A DNA stretch of 6,050 nucleotides, taken from NCBI GenBank assembly GCA_021819045.1, contig JAKASM010000026.1, forward strand, positions 1 through 6,050, in the 5' to 3' direction. The position numbers and the translations under genes are program-made. Positions 1-4,972 of the stretch are shown here, piece after piece. The notes beneath the pieces are model-generated. The model was not told the DNA's origin. It was given only the letters and a program-made list of their open reading frames with translations, and searched no databases. The stretch comes from Microcaldota archaeon. GTDB lineage: Archaea; Micrarchaeota; Micrarchaeia; Micrarchaeales; Micrarchaeaceae. The first letter of the stretch is position 1, and every line of letters starts with the position of its first letter.

Positions 1-91
1 AGGGCAGGACTTGCCCGAACTTACGCTCAGGGAGATATTTGCCTATATCCTTCAACAGGAAGGACAAGTGGTGTCGAGGAACTGAGAACAT
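1..91 (-). CDS. Possible N-terminal fragment of a minus-strand gene running off the left edge
   Basis: Reading the minus strand from an ATG at 91-89 there is an uninterrupted frame of 30 codons to the window edge. Its later part reads LLKDIGKYLPERKFGQVLP, which looks protein-like. A weak TATA-like stretch (minus strand CTCTAAAAG, 120-128) is about 32 bases upstream of the ATG, the spacing seen for better-supported genes here. Alternative TTG starts lie at 67 and 55. Against it: Arg is encoded by CGA and CGT rather than the locally favoured AGG/AGA, and the opposite strand is also open in the same codon register (GQDLPELTLREIFAYILQQ..., stop TGA 83-85) and could be the C-terminus of a plus-strand gene. 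I do not recognise either product. At most one is likely real, and if the region is an RNA gene neither is. Confidence 0.25.
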   Translation of the reverse strand, partial: MFSVPRHHLSFLLKDIGKYLPERKFGQVLP

Positions 92-110
92 ACCCTGCAA
101 TTGCAGGGTA
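91..110. repeat. Perfect 20-bp palindrome
   Basis: TACCCTGCAA is followed immediately by its exact reverse complement TTGCAGGGTA. As RNA it would form an 8-bp stem with an AAUU loop; as DNA it is a symmetric site suited to a dimeric repressor. It touches the candidate minus-strand ATG at 91-89 and lies 5 bases after the TGA (83-85) of the alternative plus-strand frame, so it could be an operator, a 3' hairpin or part of a structured RNA. No T-run follows directly, so a simple intrinsic terminator is not favoured. Confidence 0.8.
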
Positions 111-204
111 AGCACACACCTTTTAGAGGTGGGAGGAGGTAACAGTTAGAGGCACTCCCACCAGAACTTTTAGGCAACTCTAAACTGCTGTTGTTGGTGC
201 CTTA
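91..204 (+). ncRNA. Candidate structured RNA (kissing hairpins), identity unknown
   Basis: Several strong pairings crowd together here: the palindromic hairpin at 91-110; an 8-bp perfect stem pairing GGTGGGAG (128-135) with CTCCCACC (155-162) around a 19-base loop; and a 5-bp stem AGGCA (172-176)/TGCCT (198-202). Within the two loops, CAGTTAGAG (143-151) can pair with CTCTAAACTG (178-187) with one bulged A, a loop-loop contact. Smaller stems occur upstream at 2-16 and 48-64. I compared it by eye with RNase P RNA, SRP RNA, 5S rRNA, tRNA and the TPP riboswitch and found no convincing match. The strand is not determined: the same pairings exist on the minus strand, and DNA operators remain possible. 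Ends are unknown; the RNA could extend past the left edge. Confidence 0.3.
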
Positions 205-235
205 TGCGCTTCTCTCAGCATTTAGAACTACATAG

Positions 236-244
236 TATTTTAAA
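236..244 (+). promoter_or_regulatory. TATA-like box for the surface-protein gene at 273
   Basis: TATTTTAAA is centred 33 bases before the ATG at 273, consistent with a TBP-dependent promoter and a very short 5' leader. It is flanked by a 6-bp inverted repeat, ACATAG (230-235) and CTATGT (254-259). No Shine-Dalgarno lies upstream of the ATG; the only GGAGG is just inside the gene (277-282). Confidence 0.55.
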
Positions 245-272
245 CTCTCTGCTCTATGTTTAATTCGATATT

Positions 273-1454
273 ATGAATGGAGGGAAAACTGTAGGAATAG
301 GGATAATCGTAATCATAATAGTTCTTATAAGCGTTTTTGTTATATTGAACGGCATTCATCCATCTACATCAAGTTCAACGTCTGTTATACCCACATCAGC
401 TTCTACAACCCCAGCACCTGGCACCGCAGTGCCGGTCATGATGACGGATCCCGCGCAGGTGCCTATAGGAACTTCAGCTTTAGTTTTCACATATACAGCA
501 GTGAAGGTATACACAACAGGCCCATTAGGTACTTCTGTAGTTAATGGAACAGGTAGCGGCAGTGTTAATCTAATATCAATACAAAACAAGACGCAAGTAC
601 TGGGGTATGCAAACCTTTCGGCAAACTCCACAATAAGCAAAGTTGGGTTTAATGTAACATCTGTTACTATAACGATCAACGGCACATCATACAACGTGCC
701 TGTGTCGAACCCAACGGTATATGTATCCGTATCTGGCAACGGAAAGGTAGCGCAAGGGGCAGGAGTCCTTATAGATTACACCCCTACTGTATCCGCAGCA
801 TTCAACAACAACTCAGCGACTTTTGTTAGAGTTCCAGCAGCTAAGGCAACAATTGTAGGAGGCATAAGCAGCTCATTCGCAAGGAGTGTAGGTGCTACTG
901 CCTCTATCAGTGCCAACGCATCTGCATCTTTGGCAGCAATAACCCCGCAGATAAACATTACCTCAGCATCAGTTTCCGTATCAGGCAATAATACCACAAT
1001 CTCTATCACCGTTAAGAATAACGGCAACCAAAGCGCGATGATTAATACAGTCAATGTATATGGGAGGCAATCTGTATCTGCGGCGGCATCTGCAGCAGCA
1101 GGAGTAAACTCATCGGCTGCAGGAAGCATAAATTCTGCTTTGGCAGGTGGCATCCGCGGCACATTAAACGCAAATATAAATGCGGTGGCAACAATAGGGG
1201 TGCACCTGCAGGCATACGGAATGCAAACCTTCTCAGTAAGCTCTTCCGGCACCCTCGTTCTGGTGTCTGGAAGCTCGTCTCTGCAGAGCGGATTGACTTT
1301 GGCTCCAGGAGCAAGCGCAACCCTCACATATTCAGGAAGACCCACATACAATAATGGAGCGTTCAGAACAACGCCAACCAACGGAACACGTTACACAATA
1401 AATGTCATAGGTAGCACCGGTGCGTATGCAACCATAGGGGTAATTGCCTCATAA
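273..1454 (+). CDS. N-terminally anchored surface protein with DUF4382-like domain
   Basis: This 393-residue protein has a short N-terminus (NGGKT), one membrane helix at about 7-26, a Ser/Thr/Pro linker (30-54) and a long extracytoplasmic part. Residues 52-195 follow the pattern of DUF4382 domains: a start near MTDP, a strand resembling LVFTYTAVKVY, a VNLISI segment, then VGFNVTSVTITINGTSYNV and VLIDYTP. Residues 225-265 look like a CARDB-type Ig-like strand set (ISITVKNNGNQSAMINTVNVYG). About 14 N-X-S/T sequons are present (for example at 91, 105, 114, 118, 127, 136, 228, 239). There is no Glu, Trp or Cys and only two Asp, but 13-14 Lys/Arg, so the ectodomain is strongly basic, as in surface proteins of acidophiles. 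It probably sits in the S-layer or envelope. It may share a transcript with the next gene, 20 bases downstream. The DUF4382 assignment is by eye; the ligand or partner is unknown. Confidence 0.85.
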   Translation: MNGGKTVGIGIIVIIIVLISVFVILNGIHPSTSSSTSVIPTSASTTPAPGTAVPVMMTDPAQVPIGTSALVFTYTAVKVYTTGPLGTSVVNGTGSGSVNLISIQNKTQVLGYANLSANSTISKVGFNVTSVTITINGTSYNVPVSNPTVYVSVSGNGKVAQGAGVLIDYTPTVSAAFNNNSATFVRVPAAKATIVGGISSSFARSVGATASISANASASLAAITPQINITSASVSVSGNNTTISITVKNNGNQSAMINTVNVYGRQSVSAAASAAAGVNSSAAGSINSALAGGIRGTLNANINAVATIGVHLQAYGMQTFSVSSSGTLVLVSGSSSLQSGLTLAPGASATLTYSGRPTYNNGAFRTTPTNGTRYTINVIGSTGAYATIGVIAS

Positions 1455-1474
1455 TGTAGAAAGAGTGGAATGCA

Positions 1475-1885
1475 ATGATGAGATATCAAGCACTTATTAT
1501 GCTGTTCATGAATTGTGCAATTCTGCTCTTAGGAATGCCGCTCGCAGCAAGCACCTCCTCTGTAATCACGCAGAGCTACACCCCTCCATCATATCTATCA
1601 ACAGTCATAGGCATAGTGCTGATAATTGTAGTGCTCTTTGTGGGATTCAAGTTCCTGAAGAGCATAATAAGCACAATAGTGCTGCTGATAATACTTTTCA
1701 TACTTGCGTCAGTTGCATACAGCTTCCTGACTACAGGCAGCCTTACCCTCTCTGGAGTTTCCGGCCTTATAGACAGCATAATAAATTTCTTTAAAAGCAT
1801 TGTAGGGTTATCTCACACAACATCAAACATAATAAACAGCAGTAGTTCTGCTGTAAAAAACCTATCAAATACAACAAAAGGCTGA
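1475..1885 (+). CDS. Small membrane protein: signal peptide plus two helices
   Basis: This 136-residue protein is of unrecognised family. Residues 1-25 look like a signal peptide (MMRY, a hydrophobic core, then MPLAAS). Membrane helices follow at about 41-60 and 63-83, joined by the short basic turn FKFLKS. After a Gly/Ser/Thr segment there is an amphipathic stretch at 95-111 (VSGLIDSIINFFKSIVG) and a Ser/Asn/Thr-rich tail with three sequons (N121, N129, N132). If the signal is cleaved, a helix-turn-helix with an internal basic turn puts the tail outside, where the sequons would be usable. It starts 20 bases after the DUF4382-like gene with only a weak AGAGTGG ribosome-binding candidate, so co-transcription is likely. 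The second ATG (1478) could equally be the start. A longer frame overlapping it at 1444-1794 is a shadow. Confidence 0.75.
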   Translation: MMRYQALIMLFMNCAILLLGMPLAASTSSVITQSYTPPSYLSTVIGIVLIIVVLFVGFKFLKSIISTIVLLIILFILASVAYSFLTTGSLTLSGVSGLIDSIINFFKSIVGLSHTTSNIINSSSSAVKNLSNTTKG

Positions 1886-1891
1886 CATAAC

Positions 1892-1907
1892 AGATAAATC
1901 ATTATCT
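1892..1907. promoter_or_regulatory. Inverted repeat upstream of the transporter gene
   Basis: AGATAA and TTATCT are perfect 6-bp inverted arms separated by ATCA, 11 bases before the TTG start at 1918. The left arm runs into GATAAATCATTA, the only TATA-like sequence in the 32-base gap, so the repeat could be an operator overlapping a weak promoter. It could equally be a chance AT-rich symmetry. Confidence 0.3.
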
Positions 1908-1917
1908 CCGAAATTAC

Positions 1918-2826
1918 TTGCAAGGTGATGAAATAGAAAAGAAATCCGCTGCATACGCAGTCGCTCTTCTGACATCGATTGTGTATGGGGGATGGTATGT
2001 AAGCTTTTCACTCCTTGCTGATGCCTCCGGAAGTGCTGTATCTCCAATACTCCCGCTCCTAATGATCTGGGCTGTATCCGCATTTATAGCGTTCATATTC
2101 ACAGCAAGGGCGCGTGCGTTTGTCCACTCAATAAAGAATACAATATTTCCCATACTATCTGGAGTTTTTTTCGTTGCAGGCAACTACCTCTTCTATGTAA
2201 CTACAAGACAAATAGGCATACCATTTTCTAGCTCATTTGCCACTGCAGAGATACTTGTCTTCAGCGCGCTTCTTTTTATCTTCTCAAAAGAGAGAAAGAG
2301 GACCTCCTATGTTTTCGGTGCCCTGCTAATAGCTGCTGGGCTGATACTTGAATCTGCTAAGCTGCAGAATGCAGTAATAATATTCAACGCGCCGCTTCTT
2401 ATCTACGGTGTTGCAATGGCTGTGCTTTTCGGATTTGCAACCTACTTTTATTACCTCTCCACCAAAACCATAGAGAGCAAGGCAGCAACAATATTTTATG
2501 TGCAGGCCACAGAAGTGGTTCTCTTCCTAATACTTTTACTTATATTATATCCTACAATGCAACTCCCTAGGCTTACGCCCCAATATATAGCACTTGCAGT
2601 ATCTGTAGGTGCGTTCCTTTTCCTGGCCTTTTTCATAGAGTCAGTAATGATGAAGATGCTGGGCAGATTTAATGAAGGCGCAGTAGCTACAGGCTATATA
2701 CTTAGCGATTTGCAACTCCTTCCCGTAATGGCATACGCAATAATTGTGCAGCCAAGTTCGTTTCTTGGATTCGTGCCTGGCATGGCGATAATAACTCTGG
2801 GCATGATATGGCTGGACTGGTGGTAG
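1918..2826 (+). CDS. EamA/DMT-superfamily transporter, ten helices
   Basis: This is a 302-residue integral membrane protein with about ten hydrophobic segments (roughly 11-32, 45-63, 75-94, 104-122, 129-145, 155-179, 188-211, 222-242, 255-278, 283-300). It fits the two-times-five-helix layout and usual length of EamA drug/metabolite transporters. Family-like features are the early GGWYVSF segment, the NYLFYVTTRQIGIPFSSS turn after helix 3, and the basic loop SKERKRTS before helix 5. These carriers move small metabolites, amino acids or nucleotide sugars across the cytoplasmic membrane; the substrate cannot be told here. The start is taken as TTG at 1918 because it is the only normal start codon between the upstream in-frame stop at 1888 and the conserved region; no ATG or GTG is in frame. 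It lies 32 bases after the preceding gene. The family call is good; the function is open. Confidence 0.85.
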   Translation: MQGDEIEKKSAAYAVALLTSIVYGGWYVSFSLLADASGSAVSPILPLLMIWAVSAFIAFIFTARARAFVHSIKNTIFPILSGVFFVAGNYLFYVTTRQIGIPFSSSFATAEILVFSALLFIFSKERKRTSYVFGALLIAAGLILESAKLQNAVIIFNAPLLIYGVAMAVLFGFATYFYYLSTKTIESKAATIFYVQATEVVLFLILLLILYPTMQLPRLTPQYIALAVSVGAFLFLAFFIESVMMKMLGRFNEGAVATGYILSDLQLLPVMAYAIIVQPSSFLGFVPGMAIITLGMIWLDWW

Positions 2827-2847
2827 TTGCAAAAATATAGCAAAGCA

Positions 2848-2856
2848 TTAAATAAA
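2848..2856 (+). promoter_or_regulatory. TATA-like box for the Ig-like surface-protein gene
   Basis: TTAAATAAA is centred about 33 bases before the ATG at 2885, matching the spacing upstream of 273 and 4973. This supports ATG 2885 rather than the in-frame ATG at 2861, which would lie only a few bases from the box. Transcription starting near 2878 would give a very short leader. Confidence 0.55.
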
Positions 2857-2884
2857 TTTCATGTGTTTGTTATTTGGTGCTGAA

Positions 2885-3499
2885 ATGAGGTATTGGGAAA
2901 AATCTATTGGAATTTTTTGGCTAATGGCAATATTTAGTACAATAATTGCATCTGGTATTGCCTTCGCGCAATATGGATATGGTACGTCATCTATATCATT
3001 AAACACTTCAAGTACAGCGATAGCACAGGGCTCTTCTGGCAGCGTGTCATACACTGTAAACCTGGCAAGCGGCTCTACATGGGGCACAACAATATCCGTG
3101 ACAAACCTGAGCAATCTTACGTCATCTGGAATAAGCATAACGCTCAGCAAGACATATGCAGACCCTCCATATTCAGGTACTGCCACCATAACTGTAAGTC
3201 AGAGCACTGCACCAGGCAACTATAATATTGTGTTCGCAGCAACCGGAGACGATCCGTCGAGCAGCCCATCAACGCTTGTATTGACTGTAACCGGCAAAGC
3301 AACTACAACTGCACCGGCATCCACCACAGCCCCTGCGACATCTACAGCTCCATCCACTTCTACGCCATCAACAGCGCCAACCACGATATCTGCACCACCA
3401 GCAAGCAGCTCAGGCAGCACAACAGAGATAATAGCAGGCGTAGTAATTGCAGTAATTATAATAGCTATAGCTGCGGCTGTCCTTCTCAGAAAAAAATGA
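2885..3499 (+). CDS. C-terminally anchored Ig-like surface protein with TAP-rich stalk
   Basis: This 204-residue protein has a signal peptide at 1-28 (RYWEK, a hydrophobic core, ending AFA before QYGYG). One beta-sandwich Ig-like domain spans about 35-136, from SISLNTSSTAIAQGSSGSVSYTV through GNYNIVFAATGDD to LVLTVTG. Residues 138-180 form a Thr/Ala/Pro/Ser stalk. A membrane helix at about 182-200 ends in RKK, so the domain is displayed outside on a flexible, possibly O-glycosylated stem. Sequons occur at N40, N74 and N77. Few charged residues are present. The start at 2885 is chosen for the TATA spacing and because MRYWEK makes a standard signal peptide; the upstream ATG 2861 would add an unlikely CLLFGAE extension. 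It is followed 20 bases later by a tiny membrane-protein gene. It may serve in adhesion or the S-layer; the exact role is unknown. Confidence 0.8.
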   Translation: MRYWEKSIGIFWLMAIFSTIIASGIAFAQYGYGTSSISLNTSSTAIAQGSSGSVSYTVNLASGSTWGTTISVTNLSNLTSSGISITLSKTYADPPYSGTATITVSQSTAPGNYNIVFAATGDDPSSSPSTLVLTVTGKATTTAPASTTAPATSTAPSTSTPSTAPTTISAPPASSSGSTTEIIAGVVIAVIIIAIAAAVLLRKK

Positions 3500-3519
3500 A
3501 TTGAAACTTAAGTGAGCGA

Positions 3520-3696
3520 ATGGCAACGAATACAAAAACCCTTGTAGGAATAATAATGGGGTTGATAATCCTAGTGGCAGACCTCTACTGGACGTACACA
3601 AGCTACCAGATTGCACTCTGGCTCGCATTAGGAATAATCATCCTCATAGCAGACATAATCTGGCTGGTCATAGATTCGAGCTTCCTGAAGAAGTGA
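3520..3696 (+). CDS. 58-residue two-helix membrane protein with internal duplication
   Basis: A short gene runs from ATG 3520 to TGA 3694-3696: MATNTKTLVG, helix 1, a short turn (TYTSYQ), helix 2, and the tail IDSSFLKK. The helices contain matching segments, GLIILVADLYW (14-24) and GIIILIADIIW (38-48), with 7 of 11 residues identical and a period of 24 residues. Each carries an Asp within the hydrophobic stretch and a Trp three residues later. Codon choice (ATA for Ile, GCA for Ala) matches the neighbours, and the hydrophobic pattern makes chance translation unlikely. It follows the Ig-like protein gene by 20 bases with a weak GTGAG ribosome-binding candidate and is probably co-transcribed. 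I do not recognise the family. Asp residues inside both helices could serve ion or proton movement, oligomerisation or partner binding; this is inference. Confidence 0.7.
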   Translation: MATNTKTLVGIIMGLIILVADLYWTYTSYQIALWLALGIIILIADIIWLVIDSSFLKK

Positions 3697-3701
3697 AGCC
3701 G

Positions 3702-4958
3702 TCATAAGTCCAGCGATATCTGCATGCGGTAATAGCGCGAGAAGAGCTCTTCTATCTTGCTCTTTGACAGACTCATCGCCTTAGAAAGGTTTCTGAGCTT
3801 TTCCTCAAGCGCTTCAGATTCTTTTATTTCAGCTCTATTATGCTCTGCCTCTCTGTCTATTCTATCCATGTCTTTCTTTATAGACCCTATCTCAAGCATA
3901 ATAGGGCCTTCCTTAGCCTTCAATATTGCTATCTCATCCACAAGGGCCCCGAGATTACCTTTCATAACCAGCTCGAGAGCCTGCACGGCTTCTACCTGGT
4001 TCTTCACCAATATCCTGCCAGAAGCAATCTCCTTCCTTAAAGACTCAACATACATCATAAAATCTTTCATAGCATCCGGGTTCCCTGCAATAGTGCCTAC
4101 AGGGTCGCTTATGTAGGCGAGCAGCCGCGCTGAACTCGCTATCCCATGGGCATACTTCCTTGCGGCTTTTTCTATAGGTGATGTTATGTGGAGAATCTCC
4201 ATACTGACACCGTCTATGGATCTCTCTATCAGGTCCAGCTCCGCGGATTTTTTTGCAAGCAAACTTTTTAGCATTTCCATTTCTGCAGACCTGCCATCGA
4301 CTCCAGATTTTATAGCCTTCCTGCTTCTTATCGCCGAAAGCCCACCAAGCTCTTCAGAGAATGCGCGCAGCCGCTCTATCTCACCCAATATCTCATTATA
4401 CTCCTTGAACTCTTTCTCCTTGGATGACACAATCGAATCCATCTCTTTGGCTAGCCTTTCCATCAAAGAGAAGGACGACCTAAACCTTCCAAGGCTGTTT
4501 GCATAGCCTTCAAGGACCATCCTGAATTTCCCATTCAGCTTCAGCACCTCATCCAGCATACCTTTCATTCCTTCCAGAGTTGCGAGATGTGACATATAGA
4601 GGTTTTTCTTCTCCTCTACTTTGTATCCGGAAAGTATTCTTTTCAAAGCGCTGGTATACACCTTCTTCTGCTCAGCCACACGCATCGCAACGCTATTGCT
4701 TATGTAGTCTATGTCTGGAAGGGAGCTGTCCCTCTCTAACTGTCCGCATGCATCAATCAGCGCGTCCCTCGCTCCATCAAACCTTTTTATAATTGCTGAT
4801 GCTTTTGCGTTCACAGAGCCAAGCTTCCTTTCGAACGACAAGTTAAGCTCCGCCTCTATTCCTCCTATGCCGATGTTTTTCTTAATGCCCCCAAACTGCA
4901 AATTAACACTCCTTTTTATTTCTTTATTCACCAAATTATATAAAGCATTTGAGCCCAT
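3702..4958 (-). CDS. Coiled-coil protein of unknown function
   Basis: This 418-residue protein is cytosolic-looking, with no signal peptide or membrane helix, and mostly helical. After a polar N-terminus with a Gly-rich patch (FGGIKKNIGIGGIE, 22-35) come long Glu/Lys/Leu-rich helices. The clearest coiled-coil regions are about 165-200 (KEMDSIVSSKEKEFKEYNEILGEIERL pattern), 225-250 and 336-405. A less charged region at 270-298 (SARLLAYISDPVGTIAGNPDAM) breaks the coil. I see no Walker A/B, zinc or other catalytic motif, so similarity to SMC/Rad50 would only be generic coil composition. The start is ATG 4958: it has a TATA-like box at a suitable distance, and a longer frame to 5090 would cover the divergent gene and add an atypical Cys/Arg-rich extension. 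It converges on the 58-residue gene with five bases between the stops. It could be a scaffold or structural protein. Confidence 0.8.
   Translation of the reverse strand: MGSNALYNLVNKEIKRSVNLQFGGIKKNIGIGGIEAELNLSFERKLGSVNAKASAIIKRFDGARDALIDACGQLERDSSLPDIDYISNSVAMRVAEQKKVYTSALKRILSGYKVEEKKNLYMSHLATLEGMKGMLDEVLKLNGKFRMVLEGYANSLGRFRSSFSLMERLAKEMDSIVSSKEKEFKEYNEILGEIERLRAFSEELGGLSAIRSRKAIKSGVDGRSAEMEMLKSLLAKKSAELDLIERSIDGVSMEILHITSPIEKAARKYAHGIASSARLLAYISDPVGTIAGNPDAMKDFMMYVESLRKEIASGRILVKNQVEAVQALELVMKGNLGALVDEIAILKAKEGPIMLEIGSIKKDMDRIDREAEHNRAEIKESEALEEKLRNLSKAMSLSKSKIEELFSRYYRMQISLDL
4935..4943 (+). promoter_or_regulatory. TATA box for the plus-strand gene at 4973, inside the opposite gene
   Basis: ATTATATAA is centred about 34 bases before ATG 4973. 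It coincides exactly with codons 6-8 (Leu-Tyr-Asn) of the divergent coiled-coil gene on the minus strand, so the sequence does double duty as promoter and coding DNA. Confidence 0.65.
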
Positions 4959-4972
4959 AGAGATTGAATTGT

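Noticed and set aside
82..95. CTGAGA followed by ATACCC, resembling part of a TPP riboswitch
   Set aside because: The rest of the THI-box consensus (the GGGGTGC stem, the GAACCTGAT and TAATGCCAGCG-like segments) is absent, and no thiamine gene follows.
776..1381. Long minus-strand open frame opposite the DUF4382-like gene
   Set aside because: It is antisense to a repetitive Ser/Thr/Ala-rich gene whose codons leave the reverse frame open; its translation has no domain-like pattern or plausible start context. The same holds for 356-739 minus and 1051-1320 minus.
1444..1794. Plus-strand frame overlapping the small membrane protein
   Set aside because: Its Cys/His/Ser-rich translation is an out-of-frame reading of the 1475-1885 gene, which has a clear signal peptide and membrane helices.
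2861..2884. Upstream in-frame ATG for the Ig-like surface protein
   Set aside because: It sits only a few bases from the likely TATA box and would put CLLFGAE before a normal signal peptide.
3298..3420. Possible tandem DNA repeat in the TAP-rich stalk
   Set aside because: The Thr/Ala/Pro pattern is low-complexity at protein level, but the codons vary and no regular DNA unit repeats. No CRISPR array, tRNA or insertion-sequence end was seen anywhere in the window.
3680..3699. GCTTC/GAAGC stem at the convergent gene ends as a shared terminator
   Set aside because: It has only five base pairs with a ten-base loop and no T-run on either side, so it is easily chance.
3757..4506. Plus-strand frames (3757-4116, 4186-4506) opposite the coiled-coil gene
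   Set aside because: The Ser/Leu/Ile-rich translations are the usual mirror of Glu/Lys/Arg-rich helical codons on the other strand.
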